From the NCBI RefSeq assembly GCF_040954645.1, contig NC_092805.1, positions 21,974,741 through 22,038,740 of the forward strand: a stretch of DNA of 64,000 nucleotides, in the 5' to 3' direction. The notes below the pieces were generated by a model. It did no database searches. It worked only from the letters and a program-made list of their open reading frames with translations, and was not told the DNA's origin. The translations under genes were made by a program, and so were the position numbers. The stretch's first letter is position 1. The number at the start of each line of letters is the position of its first letter. Source of the stretch: Diabrotica undecimpunctata (lineage: Eukaryota; Arthropoda; Insecta; Coleoptera; Chrysomelidae). This document shows, in pieces, positions 24,545 through 36,080 of this stretch.

Positions 24545-26360
24545 GCTGACTGCACAACTCGCTTCTATCTCGAATGATCGTCCATGATAGTTTTGTTAGA
24601 TTGTTTAGATTGTTCTTAAATCTGATCCTAATGTTATCTCTCCATCGCATTCGTGGACGTCCTAAGGGCTTTCCCCCTGTCGGGGCCTCCTCCCAGATTA
24701 ATTTGGTAAGGCGGTTATTACGGAGTCTGTGGACACGATCAGCCTATCTTAGACGTTCGGATTTAATAGTTTGGACTACATCGCTAGTTCTATACATATG
24801 TTTGACCTCTAGTGTTCGGTTCGTGGTAAGGTCAAAAGATTCTTCTAAGGATTTTCCATTGATTTTCTCAGTAACCACGTCTCGCACCCATACATTAGCA
24901 CCGGTCTAATCACTGTTTTTTATATCCTAATTCTTGATGTACGTGTTAGGCTCGTGGATTTATTACTGTTGTGGAGGATATACATACATCTGTTTGCTGC
25001 CTGAATTCCCCTTTTATCTCTTCCGTGATATCGTTATCTGCGGTGATTGTCGCTCCTAGATATTTAAAACTCTCCACTCTTTCAAAGTTATATGGGTCTA
25101 TTGTTACATTTTGCCCTATTCTATCTCGTCTCTTTTGTATGTTAATGCACATATATTTGGTTTTCTCTTCATTTACCTTTACACGGGATTTTTTGCCTTC
25201 ATCTCTAATTTATTGAAAGTTTCCGTGTGTTATTAGTTTGTATAATTATCTATATAACGTTTCTCATCAGTACTTAAGGAAATCGGCCGGTATATTGTCG
25301 GAGCCTGGAGATTTGCGTACTTCAATTTGTTAATTGCTTGCAACGTTTCGTCTATTTTTGGATCCTATACCAGTGGGTCCACTCCAAGATATACATCCTC
25401 TCCATGTTCTTCCTCTTGACGTATGTTTAGTAAATTTTTGAAATATTCCTGCCATGTTTGAAGCAGTACCTCTTCGTTGATTAGTAATGCATCATTATTT
25501 TTCCTAAGTACAGACCCGCAGTTAGGTCTGAAGCATATCTTTTCGTTTGACACCAATTTGTAAACAGCTGGACTATTTGACTGTGTATTTCTTTCCATTT
25601 TTTCATGTTTCTGTTGTTCGTATTTCCTTTTTCTTTCTCTAATTAGTTTTCTTGTTTCTCATCGTGATGTATAGTTTTCTTTACTTTCTGTTGTTTCTTG
25701 TTGAAGCATAATGTTTCGCTTTTTCTGTCTGTCTTTTAGTCCTTCTTGCCATTCTTTATCAAACCATTTCCTTGTTCTCGTCCTGCGTTTTCTATTATTA
25801 ATTCCGCTGTCTCTGTAATTGATTTTTCCATTTGTTGCCACAAGCTTCCGACATCATTGGTCTGGTCTACTATATTTAGCTGTTGTTTCATTTCCTGTAC
25901 GTAATTCTCTCGATATTCCACTGTCCCAATCCTTCGTTCGTTGTAATTTAAGTGTCTGTGATGATATTCTCAACCCGATTTTTGCTCTCACTAGGTAATG
26001 GTCTGTATCTCCATCTACTCTCCTTAGGCATCTTACATCCACAACATTACTTCCATGTCTAGCATTGACAATTACGTGGTCAATTTGGTTCCGTGTGGAG
26101 TTGTCATTAGAGATTCAAGTCTGTTTATGAATGTTTCTATGTTGGAACGTCGTAGACTCTACAAGCATATTGTTTTGAGATATTTTTGCCATTATCGTTT
26201 AAGATATCGTGTAGCCTGTGTTGTTCTATTGTCGATCTTAGGCTAGGTTCTTTGTCAATTTTTGCGTTGAAATCTCTACAGACTATTCACATGTCTTTGA
26301 TCTTCTCTTGGAGCACGTGCGGATATAATTGAGTATTGTACCATATTCCTTTCAGTCCAA
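24545..26360 (-). mobile_element. RTE-like LINE, internally deleted (endonuclease, linker and C-terminal parts)
   Basis: Read on the minus strand from right to left. Endonuclease C-terminal blocks come first: 'TPHGTKLTT' (about 26090) and 'VDVRCLRRVDGDTDHYLVRA', the S/T-D-H-x-L-V motif of AP-endonuclease-like domains (about 26000). Next are linker blocks 'SITETAELIIENAGR' and 'WFDKEWQEGLKDRQKKRN' (about 25750-25830), then 'EVLLQTWQEYFKNLLNIRQE' (about 25420-25480), the W-x-E-Y/H-F-x-x-L-L-N hallmark. The post-palm block 'VESFKYLGATITADNDITEE' follows (about 25050), and the tail ends at about 24545. The reverse transcriptase palm is missing, so a deletion lies near 25200-25350. Frames change several times. 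Confidence 0.75.
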
Positions 26361-27411
26361 TATAATACAGTCTCTCACTGATGGGAGTAAAACTTATAAC
26401 ACATATATTTATTATCTGAGATGACGAATTTGTCTTTCTTTAATTTTAAAGGGTCAAAATCCATTCATTTTTGAGTGACACAATTTTAGTACTAATCGAC
26501 GTTTCACTTCGGAGGAAGGCGATGGATAGACGTGACTGGAAGAATTCTTGAGGATACTTGGACCCACGCACGATTGTAAAGCCAGAATGATGATGACGAC
26601 GACGTTCCACTTCAATTATAAACAGATTCCTCAACATTTAGTTCGTAACTTACACAATTGAAAAAATAACTAAAATATAAACGTTAACAATGGTCAACGC
26701 ATAAATTGCTCCTTATAGAGCAGTTACACGAAACGTCTTTGTATGAAGTTTATGAATTCTGTAGGCAGGAAACATGTACATGCCATAAAAGCCGTATGTA
26801 AAGTGTTGCATGAGGATTTCTTCATTCCTTCCTTTCATTCCCACTTTATAAGTGTTCTTATTTAAAGTTAGGTTCGAACTGAGTTTTCAACTTGCGTGAC
26901 TTTTTTAAAAGTAATTTGTAAAGATTATAGATCTACACTATACCACGTGTCCCGAAGCAAGATTTTGCCTTTTTTCATCCTTCTGGACCTAGTTTAATGG
27001 AACCACATAATCTAACAAGAAATAAAAGCACGCATTAACTCTTTTAAGCCGTAGTAACCCTTGTAACATAATTTAAGTTATGGCGTACGCATCATCCGAA
27101 AAAACTTATTATTATTTCAATACCTGTGGAAATTTTTGTAGTAGAAATTATGTCCAAAATCGTGTGTAAAATAAAATTTTTTGTAAAAGTAAGTTTAAAA
27201 GGTTGTATTATATATTTTATTTCATACAAGTAAATTTTTTTGGGCTATTTTCTATGGGTGTGAAAAGCTCATTGAAATCGGGTGACTATTAAGAATAACA
27301 TATTGGATATACCAATTTGGATAACCAAGACCAAGATAGACCCGTTGAGAGAGCATCTAAACGTGTAAGATGTTATATTTGTCCACGTAATAATATCAAA
27401 CAATCACTTGT
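26361..27411. other. Intronic stretch without a recognised gene
   Basis: The frame on the minus strand at 26446-26637 has no motif. No inverted repeat was recognised. Confidence 0.55.
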
Positions 27412-27907
27412 ACGAGCCCTAACAACTATATGTTGAAACAATTTTGCGAATATAATAACCAATTTACGGAAATTCTTTTATTTAATTTTTTTTTAATTGT
27501 AAATATGAAATTAACAATATTTTTGAAGTTATACTTCTATACGCTCGTTCAACGATGGAAATTTGTGCGGGAGTGAATCGGCAAAATCATTACATATGTA
27601 AGATATAGGTAAGAGAGAGACAGAAAATATATTTTCTCTCTCTTTCTCTCATAAAAATGTTCCTTTTGTAAATATATTTAATATTTATTAATATTATTAT
27701 TATTTTATATTAATTCGGTAGATATATACATTTGGCCAAAGTCTTTTACAAATAAATATTCTTCCTGGAACTTCTATGATTCGTAATAACCTTTTCATTT
27801 TTGGAATACAATAAATAAATAAACACAAATACAAAATACAACCAAAAAACTGACATCTTAATAATGTTCTTGCCAAATAATGACATTGATTAGCTACCTT
27901 ATTATTT

Positions 27908-27985
27908 AAGGTAACTGGTCGAATGAGTTAAAGCGCGGTATTTATAACCAGAAGTCGCGAGTTCGATCCCAATGAGGGAATATAT
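27908..27985 (+). repeat. tRNA-like segment (SINE head or tRNA pseudogene)
   Basis: 'TGGTCGAATGAGTTAAAGCG' resembles a tRNA D-arm/A box and 'GCGAGTTCGATCCC' matches the T-arm/B box at the right distance (about 40 bases). The anticodon-arm region 'GGT-ATTTATA-ACC' can pair weakly. There is no convincing acceptor stem, so it is more likely a tRNA-derived SINE or pseudogene than a working tRNA. Confidence 0.5.
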
Positions 27986-28799
27986 TTTTTTAATTATTAT
28001 GTTCTGATTTTTGTCACTTTGGTTTTAAAAATCAAAGAATGGAAAAATCATAATATCTTTTTTAATATTGTTTCGATAATTTTATACATTATTTAATTTT
28101 CCAAACTATTTTATTTATCATTGAATATTTAGTACATATAATAGCCATGGGCGTAGAGATGAAAGGGACAAATATAATGATTGTTATTTTAAATTTCTTT
28201 TATATATATGTTTATATGTATGGAGGTAAATCTCAAAAAGGTTGATTTTATTTTAAATTAAGATTTTTTGGCATATATATGATACTAGTGACATCCATCG
28301 TGGAAAAAAGAGTTATTCTTTCACCGAGAGTTAATTTAATAAGATTTTCACAATTTAGTGGGGACTTTAACACGCTGCCACAAAGAGTCAAAAAAATCCA
28401 GGGACCTAATGATTTATACAAGTGCTTTTAAATAATATATTAATTTCTCCATGGTCCCATTTAAAAGTATCTTACAAAATGACGCCAAGACGCTATTAAT
28501 AAAGCTGAGGCTTAGTTCAGTTACCTAAAAATTTAGTAATTCAAGTTTTAAGGTTCAGAAAAGAGTTGTTTGGGTTATTTCGTTTTTTTTTTCACGTTAG
28601 CATATTGAATAAATTCATTCATTTTCGCTAGAATATAAGTTTAATATGTTGTAATTATCTCCACAATTTATGAGAACAAACTATATACTAAAATTTTTGA
28701 CCCTTTTACTATTTATTATTAAGGACTGATTATTGTCTGTCTGTTTTTCTCCCTTTATGTGCTATAACTATAAAGGAAAAATCCTAAAAACTTGATACT

Positions 28800-29370
28800 T
28801 GTTCCAAAGCTTGGTCCAAGGTCGAACCCTATTGAATTTCTTCTTCTTATTCTTTATAAGCAATTCTGCTTGTTCATTGGCGAATTAATACATCTATGGA
28901 AGGTTGTCAATCCGGCTTTTGCCCGGCTGTCCAATACTTCTGGTGACTTACCTCTTGCTATTTTGATGACACGGGTCTCCCTCATTCTGCTTATGGGGTT
29001 ATTCCATTTTAATTATTCGCTTATACATTGTACGGTACATTTTCTTCTAATGTTTTCGATTCTCTTTCTATCTCTCAGCGTATTTCCTGTAACACTTCTC
29101 AGCAATCTCACTCTCATCTCTGCCGTTTCAAGTAGCCTTTGTGTTGTGGTTGTGTCGGGTTTTGTTTCTGAGGCATATGCCATTATTGGTCTTACACTGA
29201 CTTTATAACTTCTTGACTTCATCTCAGTGTTTCGCCATATAGTGTTATTAATCAATCCTGTCAGTCTATTTGCTTTTTGTACTTGATTTCTCACTTCTTT
29301 GTCCAAGACTCCATAGATGCACATTAGTAATAATGGTATTTTATTTCCATTACTTTTCATCAAAATATTG
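28800..29370 (-). mobile_element. RTE-like LINE, 3' fragment (same family as 1937-2690)
   Basis: The minus strand encodes 'DKEVRNQVQKANRLTGLINN', 'RPIMAYASETKPD', 'TAEMRVRLLRSVTGNTLRD' and 'IENIRRKCTVQCISE', closely paralleling the copy at 1937-2690 (shared 'EVRNQVQKANRL', 'NTLRDRKR', 'IRRKC'). The 3' tail continues to about 28830, ending 'gcttataaagaataagaagaag' on the minus strand. It lies inside the composite inverted-repeat element. Confidence 0.75.
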
Positions 29371-29572
29371 ATTCAATTCTTCATTTACTATACTCCTATT
29401 ACAGGTCAAATGTTGTTTATATACAGCAAACGATGCACCATATACCTATATTCCTGATTCTGCTTCTCTTTCTGCTCTCTTTTACCTATAGCATTACATA
29501 TGTAATGATTGTGCAGATTGACTCCCATATAAATTTGTAACGGCGAACGCGTGTATGGAAGTATAACTTCTA

Positions 29573-31052
29573 CCGGCAGTACCACTGGACTGCCACACCC
29601 GTTTTTTATGGTGTTTTTGCGGCTTAATTATATATTTTATATTGATTACTATTTAATTGTTTGATAATGGAAAACTGCTGACTATATTGGAATATTTTTT
29701 GCTTTTCCTCATGTTTCTTGAATTTTATCAGCCTGGCACAAAGAAGGCTTTGAAATCAAACATACGAGTAGGTAGTGCGTTGTCAACAATAATTTTCACG
29801 CGTATTTGAGTATGAATAAAGACAACCGTCAGTTTTATTAAAAGTAAAATATAATAATGGCACGTGGAAAACCTATTGATACAAAAGTTCGAGAAATTAT
29901 TATTCATCAGTACCATGAAGGGAAAAGAATGCGTGAAATTTACAGTGAATTGACTGTAGCAACAACTACTGTGTTTAATATAATTAAGAAATATGGTGAA
30001 ACTGCCAGTATTGATGTTTGCGGCAAAAGCTCATTCCGTTCAAAAGCTGTTTCTAAAAGGAGTGTAAAGCATTTAATTAGAATACGTAAGTCGGGAAGAA
30101 GTAATGCACTACGAGCAATAACTGTTAGAAGAAATAGAGAAACTTGGATGAATGTTTCCAGAGAATCCTGTCGCAAATATATCCAGAAAAGCGGTCTTAG
30201 TTTTTATAAGGCATGTTTGATAGGTTCTTCTTTGCGATATAAATTTTCTATTTTTTGATTTATTCGAGTAGGATAAAGAAAAACCATAGTTAACAAAAAG
30301 TCAAAAAAGGAATCGTTACATTTGGCTAAATCAAAACTTTCGTGGACCAAACATAACTGGGACAAAGTTATCTATAGCGACGAAAGCAAATTTGATGTCT
30401 GCGTGGAAGATTATCGAAAGCGTGTGATTCGGGAAAAAACAGAAGCATTCCATAAGTTTTTTTAGGAACCTTTTTCGATAAGGATTTCTCAAAAGAACTG
30501 TAAAATTTCTACTGGGCATCATGGGGTAGGGTTGTATGTCAGCCAAAGGGTTGGGAACTTCATAAATTTTATTGAGGCCATAGTAAACGCAGGAAAATAT
30601 CAAAATATCCTTGAATATTCGTTTCTACCAAGTGCGGCAAAGTTATATCTATCCTGAGATTACATCTTTCAGCAGAACGGAGCCTCACGGCTAAATCTAC
30701 CAATAAATGTATGGGATAACATAACATTAAAGTTTTGTCATATCCTTCTAGCATCCTGGAACTTAATCCAATAGACACTTTGGTACAAAATAAAACAACG
30801 CCTAAGAAATAACCCTCAGCGTACTTTACCACAATTACGTGCTAAATTACAAGAAATATGGGATAGTTTCAATTAAGTTCAGGCTGTTATTCAAGCTAAG
30901 GGCGACGTTATGCCTTATTATTTTTTATTTTAATTTGTTAAAAACCTCGTTCCAATTTTTAGTTGTCAGCATTTTTTCGCTATCAAACAATTAATTAAAT
31001 ATTAATCAACACAAAATATATAATTAAACTGTAAAAATAATTCCATACACAA
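29573..31052 (+). mobile_element. Tc1-like transposon, about 1.48 kb, inserted in one arm of the composite element
   Basis: TA flanks both sides (29571-29572 and 31053-31054). Inward of the ends, the two sides share inverted sequence: 'TTAATTATATATTTT', 'TATTTAATTGTTTGATA' and 'TGCTGAC' on the left, with counterparts complemented near 30960-31030. The outermost 30 bp on the left have no partner on the right, so the right end has diverged or was trimmed. The transposase gene lies between. Removing the element restores continuity of the interrupted arm. Confidence 0.8.
29857..30930 (+). pseudogene. Tc1-like transposase, broken
   Basis: The ATG at 29857 opens an intact N-terminal frame to 30256 ('MARGKPIDTKVREIIIHQYH', 'MREIYSELTVATTTVFNIIK'), a paired-type helix-turn-helix DNA-binding region as in Tc1 transposases. 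A second helix-turn-helix region has 'SNALRAITV' and 'SRESCRKYIQKSGLSFYKA'. Catalytic blocks are recognisable in later frames. The first acidic residue is in 'VIYSDESKFDV' (about 30370). The second block reads 'QQNGAS' where family members have an Asp, so it is lost (about 30670). The third region has the order N-P-I-D with a frameshift (about 30770). The tail 'QRTLPQLRAKLQEIWDSFN' fits the family. Several stops and frameshifts mean no activity. Confidence 0.8.
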
Positions 31053-31174
31053 TAAAAAAATGTTGTTAATTTCATATTTACACTTGAAAAAATTAAAATA
31101 AAAGAATTTCGGTAAATTGGTATTTTATTCGCAAAATAACTGCTTGTTCCAAGATATTAGTTGTTAGGGTTCGT

Positions 31175-32581
31175 ATGTAAAAATCATTATATCAAAACAA
31201 ATATTTGTAATATATGTAAGGATTAGCAATTTGTTTGTTGATTTGTTTATATTCACACATTAAATTTTGATTTGAATTTTTTAAAGATATTTGAACATTT
31301 CTAAATGAGAATTCTTTATTTTCGACGCAATAATGTGTTTTTTTTTGTTTGTTTCAAGATTTTCAACATTCATCTAGTTTTATTACTGACCCTGTATATT
31401 TTGTTCCTGAAACATCCGTAGTAATATATGTTGTTTTTATAGTTTTATTATTAACAATATATTATTTTTTCACTTTTGCATATTTACTTTTTGTTTTATT
31501 TACACAAAAAATTCAAAGGTCTAACTTGACCCCGCCATACCTGGTTATGTTGACACCTTAAACTGAAATTCAGATATGTACTATATTATAATCCAGTGGA
31601 ATGATTATTTCTGTGTATTTTTTTTCTACTCCACCATGGAATGGAAATATTGGATTTTATAAAAAAGTAGAACAAACATAGGCGAACATCGCATACTGAT
31701 TACAAAAATAGACGAATGAGAGATATATACCTTTCGCACGTTGACGTAAATAAAAAGAGGCTGTTACGAATAATGATGCAGCGCCTTAATATAGTACTAA
31801 GTAATAGTAATCTGAAAACCTACTTTGCACATACGTTACCGATTGCTCCATAAATAATTATCATAATGTTTGGTTCTGAAACTATTCTGTTCTGACATTT
31901 TTATATTAAATAATTTCCATACCATTATTTTTAATGAAACATACTTGCAAGAGACGAACCAATAGTTAGTGAACTATTGCTGTGTTTAGACAATTTTTAA
32001 TAACTTGTAATATTTATAAACTATTAAATATACAAGGTGTATGCCCACTTTAAAAAATACCTTGTAAAACCTTCTTGGCATCATCTTCTTAGACCAGGGG
32101 AGACAAACAGTTATTTATTTTTGAAATATTTTTTTCTACAACGCACAGATTTTTGGTAAATAGATTTTTTCCCTTTTTCCCTCCTGCCCGGAGGGGTGGT
32201 TTTATGGGAAACCCGGGGTAGGAGTAGTAAACTTTTTTGCATATTTTCTGGAGTCCCAAAATTAACATTCTTAGCAAAGTTCAGCTTGTTCGTATGATTT
32301 TTAGTAGCATTTTCGGCTTTTACAACTGGAGTATAACTAAATTAATTTATTTATAACAAAACTAAAGCATCTTTAGTTTTGTTTCTCAAATTTCTCCATT
32401 GGAAGCCGAGAGAATACATTTTTTACGTATACGATTTTGAACTTTGAAATTCAATTTTCGTCAACCTAATTTTTTTGGTATTTTCACGCATAATACCGAT
32501 GGTTCTTATTATTATAATACATATATGTATATGTTATACATATTTTGAAGGTATGAAAATTTTTCTGTGGGCCGGTTGTAG
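31175..32581. other. Intronic stretch without a recognised gene
   Basis: AT-rich, no conserved frame. The small frame at 31349-31561 is hydrophobic by composition only. A CCC/GGG-rich patch lies at about 32175-32220. Confidence 0.55.
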
Positions 32582-33830
32582 GGCAGAATATTAAAGAAGA
32601 GGGTTGAAAGACAGATACAAGATATTGAAGAACAAAGCGGCTTTCGTACCGGGAGATCCTGCCTTGATAATATATTTATCCTACGACAAATAATTGAAAA
32701 GCGTGTCGAAAGAAGTAGAGAGACCCATTTGGTATTTATAGACCTTGAGAAAGCATATGATACTGTCCCGTTAAAGAAAATGTTTGAGGTCCTCGAAAGG
32801 TCCGGATTGGATTCGACGTATATCCGAGCGATATATAAATTGTACGAAAATGCAGTTAGTTGTGTAAAAATTGGAACCAGAACCTCAAATGAATTTAGAG
32901 TCACTAAAGGCCTAAAGCAAGGATGCTGTTTGTCACCGACACTCTTTAAAATATACGTCCAAGAAGCATTGAGGAATTGAAGAAATAAATGTAGATTTAT
33001 GGGCATCGAAGTGGGACAAGAAACTCTGTATACATTGTTGTTTGAAAATGATCAGGTGGTGGTTGCAACCGATGAGGAAGATATAAATTATATGAATCGA
33101 AAATTATTTGAGGAATATGCCAAATGGGGGCTTACTGTAAACATAAGCGAAACACAATATTTAAAACTTGGAGGAAATACCACAGATCTGAGGCTTGAAA
33201 ACGCAGTCATAAAAGGCTGCAACCAGTATAAATATCTAGGAAGCATCATATCAGCAGATGGCAGAGTTAAGATAGATGTACAAAACCGAATAACCCAAGG
33301 GAAAAAATGCATCCGAATACTGAATTCATTACTGTGGTCTAATAAAATAAAGATGCATACCAAACTTCGCGTATACAGAGCAATTGTAGAACCAATTACC
33401 ACATATGGTGCCGAATGTTGGACGATGACAAAGAATGAACGAGATAAAGTAGACGTTGTGGAAATGGATTATCTTAGAAGGTCATGTCGAGTATCGAGAA
33501 TGGAAAGAATCAGGAATGAGGAAATACGAAACCGTACAGGAATTAGAGATACTCTTTCAGATAGAATACAAGGAAGGCAATTACAATGGTATGGTCACGT
33601 GATGAGAATGGAGGAGGAGCGGTGGCCAAAGAAAGCCTTAATGTATGTTCCACCAGAAAGAAGGAAAAGGGGAAGACCACCAAATTCCTGGAGAAGAGAA
33701 ATTACAAAAACAATGCAATCTAGAGGCTTAGAAGAGGGAGATTGGAGAGATAGGAAAAGATGGAGGCTGTAATTGTTCAAAGATTATCATTCTATTGTTT
33801 ATAACTTCGTCGCAAATACTGGTCAATTTT
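32582..33830 (+). mobile_element. RTE-like LINE, reverse transcriptase to 3' end, nearly open
   Basis: One frame runs from just after a TAG at 32579-32581 to TAA at 33770-33772, interrupted only by a TGA at 32978-32980. It encodes 'EEQSGFRTGRSCLDNIFILR', 'HLVFIDLEKAYDTVP' (motif A with catalytic Asp), 'TKGLKQGCCLSPTLFKIYV', then 'YTLLFENDQVVVA', where the family has F/Y-A-D-D: both catalytic Asp positions are altered (E and N-D). Then come 'YKYLGSIISADGRVKID', 'TTYGAECWTMTKNERDKVD', 'QWYGHVMRMEEERWP' and 'RRKRGRPPNSWRREI'. It is 5'-truncated before the palm. About 390 residues with one stop make it one of the youngest-looking LINE copies here. Confidence 0.85.
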
Positions 33831-34684
33831 GACCGGTTGTATCTCAGGAACTACTGCTCGTAATTCAACTTTTTTTTTTCTTTTAAAAGAACCGTCTTGC
33901 CGAGTCTTTTCTCCAACACCATTTACTGAATTTAATTTAAGCTAATAGTTACCTAGATATTCAATTTGTTTATAAGCCAAAAAACTTAAAATCTAAAAAA
34001 ATAGAGAACACACAGATTAAATAAAAATACCAAACCTTTCGACAAAAACTGTTTCTCACTTCGGTAATGACCTGAATAATATAATTCACAAGTAGAAGCA
34101 CTCCAACAAACGAGTAGATTATTGCATATTTGCTGACAACAATGTTGTATTTGCAATCGATAAATATATTGTAATAATATTTATGATCGCATTAAGGATT
34201 TAGGTAACATTAAAATTTTTAACAATAATGGCAGTTAGTTTCTGGAAAATAAACCTAGACAACACACAGGTTGATATTGTAATAAGTAACTAAAGAAGTA
34301 ACGTAAACTGATTTTAAGGAAACCTACTAAATATAAGACATCAATACAAATCAGAAGCTACTTTAAGCTCACATGAGAAGATCACTATAAGGTAATAGAT
34401 AAAATTAAAGAACGTTTAAGATACCTTGACTGCAGAGGAAAGCTATAAAAAAAAATTCGGCCTAGCCCATAGGCCCATTGCTACAAATGTAATTACAATT
34501 TTGTTACCTTGGAACACTTGTTGCGTAAGTAAATGTAGAGTGTACATTTGATTAGACAAATTATTTATTTTATACAGTTGTTTATAAAATGCTGTTTTTT
34601 TTTGAGAAAAATATTCATCTCGATATTTTCTTCCGCCTACTATTACTTACTATTTTATAGTGAAAAACCACCACTCTATAAGTA
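33831..34684. other. Intronic stretch without a recognised gene
   Basis: No conserved frame or repeat boundary recognised. Confidence 0.55.
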
Positions 34685-35070
34685 AGAAGACAATTGATCA
34701 GCTCTTCCTATAAACTAAATTCTAAATAAATTGAGTAAATAAGTTGAGAAAACCAATTCATAATATTTTTATTGATTTCAAACAATCCTATGACCCAATC
34801 TAGGAAAGCTAGTTATATAACAGCTACAAAAAACAACATCCCCTCGAAATATATTTGACTAGAAAAATCAACGATAGACTCAACAAAAGCAAGGGTTCGC
34901 ATACAGAATAAACAATTAGTGAAATCTTATAAATAGTCAAAGAGCTAAACTTTTCAATCTGGCTCTTACGATAACTAAATGTCAAAAGCGTCAATCACCT
35001 AATAAACAAACTAATACATCTTGCGTCTTATGCCGATGACATTAACATATACCGCAGAGCGAAGGGAGCG
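34685..35070 (+). mobile_element. Decayed reverse transcriptase fragment (RTE-like)
   Basis: Blocks survive in order: 'HNIFIDFKQSYDPI' (about 34760, motif A, family consensus FIDFKQAYD) and 'LIHLASYADDINIYRRAKGA' (about 35010-35070, motif C with an intact YADD). Motif B between them has decayed. Multiple stops. Confidence 0.65.
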
Positions 35071-35171
35071 ACGAAAATATATTCACCACCGAAAAGAGCA
35101 CCCTAGGGGATCCTTCTTGTGGCCTGCTCGGTTATCGTGCGTTGGCTATTAAATTGTCTATACCAATTTTG

Positions 35172-35285
35172 TCAGTCGGTCAGATAGCCAAGCGGGTCAG
35201 GCGGCCGACTCTCATTCGCTTCACTGTCGAATGGTTAAGCGGATGTGCGTTCAAGCCCTGGTTCGGTGTACAGAAAAATAAAAAA
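35172..35285 (+). repeat. tRNA-derived SINE head (Ser/Leu-like)
   Basis: A box 'TAGCCAAGCGGGTCAGGCG' at 35185-35203 and B box 'GTTCAAGCCC' at 35249-35258, about 60 bases apart, with a long variable region as in tRNA-Ser/Leu. An A-rich tail 'cagaaaaataaaaaagg' follows. The acceptor stem is not convincing, so I call a SINE promoter region rather than a tRNA gene. Confidence 0.6.
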
Positions 35286-35322
35286 GGCTAACGCAGCAGT
35301 TTAAAATTATAAAACGAATCTG

Positions 35323-35390
35323 AGGCTTAGACTAGAATATGCTGGTGTCTTGAAATTAGACTAGAATATGCTGGTGTCTTGAAATTTGTT
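35323..35390. repeat. Short tandem duplication, about 33 bp unit
   Basis: 'GACTAGAATATGCTGGTGTC' followed by 'TTGAAATT' occurs twice in direct succession. Confidence 0.8.
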
Positions 35391-35396
35391 TGGTTA

Positions 35397-35520
35397 GGTT
35401 CTTCTTCTTCTTCACGTGCCATTTCCTCTAAGAAGGTTGGCAACCATCATGGCAATTCGCACTTTCGACGCCGCTGCTCTAAAGAGGTCAGCAGAAGTGC
35501 AGTTAAACCAAGCAGTTGGT
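35397..35520 (-). mobile_element. RTE-like LINE, extreme 3' end, minus strand
   Basis: Complemented, it reads 'LFRAAASKVRIAMMVANLLR' followed by 'GNGT', a stop and a GAAGAAGAAG tail. It matches the 3' end at 20040-20265. It meets the next element (35516-36080) in head-to-head fashion. Confidence 0.7.
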
Positions 35521-36080
35521 TAGGTTATTTGGGTTCAATTACCTAGGAGTAGAGATCACTAGTGACAGGGATATAAGAACAGAGACCACAAGGCAAGCAT
35601 CAAAAGCGGCAAGAGTAAGCGGTTGCCTCCGGGAAACCATATGGAGAAACAAATATCTAACCACGGAAAGCAAAATGAAAGTATACAAGACCAATCCTAA
35701 CATATGCAGCGGAGACAAGGACCGATACAAGAAAGACGAAACAACAAATCAACAATATCGAAATGAAAGTATTAAGATCAATAGCGGGCAAATCATTAAG
35801 AGACAGACAAACCAACCGAAGTATACGCGAACAATGCAAAATTCAAAATATTAACAGGTGGAGAAAAACAAGAAAAAAAAAACTGGAACGAACATGTAAA
35901 CCGAATGGGACCAGATAGATTAGCGAACATCTGTAAAAACAACAAGCCATATAGCAGAAGACCCGTTGGAAGGCCACCAAAAAGGTGGCAAGATAATGTA
36001 CAGTCAACAACGACTGAAACAGAATAAGAGGCAGACAAACAGGAGTAATCCTAGTCACGCGAAGAAGAAGAAGAAGAAGG
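35516..36080 (+). mobile_element. RTE-like LINE, C-terminal fragment with GAA-repeat tail
   Basis: The first frame encodes 'FNYLGVEITSDRDIRTETTR', 'ARVSGCLRETIWRNKYL' and 'ESKMKVYK'. After a shift comes 'NWNEHVNRMGPDRLANIC' and 'RRPVGRPPKRWQDNV'. The element ends in (GAA)n at about 36059-36080. Order of blocks as in the copy at 1937-2690, but the residues differ enough to be another subfamily. No catalytic palm. Confidence 0.75.

Larger units (their letters stand above)
27412..31174. mobile_element. Composite inverted-repeat element with nested insertions
   Basis: The left arm (27412-27640) is repeated in inverted orientation on the right, but the right copy is split. Bases 31055-31174 match 27412-27524 (for example 'CGARCCCTAACAACTA', 'CCAATTTACSGAAATTCTTT', 'AAATATGAAATTAACAA'), and bases 29460-29570 match 27525-27640 ('GAAGTTATACTTC', 'ATCATTACATATGTAA'). 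A Tc1-like element occupies the gap exactly. An RTE-like fragment and a tRNA-like segment lie between the arms. I see no gene that could mobilise the outer element, so it is a non-autonomous or decayed foldback-type unit. Confidence 0.75.

Noticed and set aside
32512..33006. Minus-strand frame of 164 codons
   Set aside because: It is the antisense shadow of the RTE-like reverse transcriptase on the plus strand.
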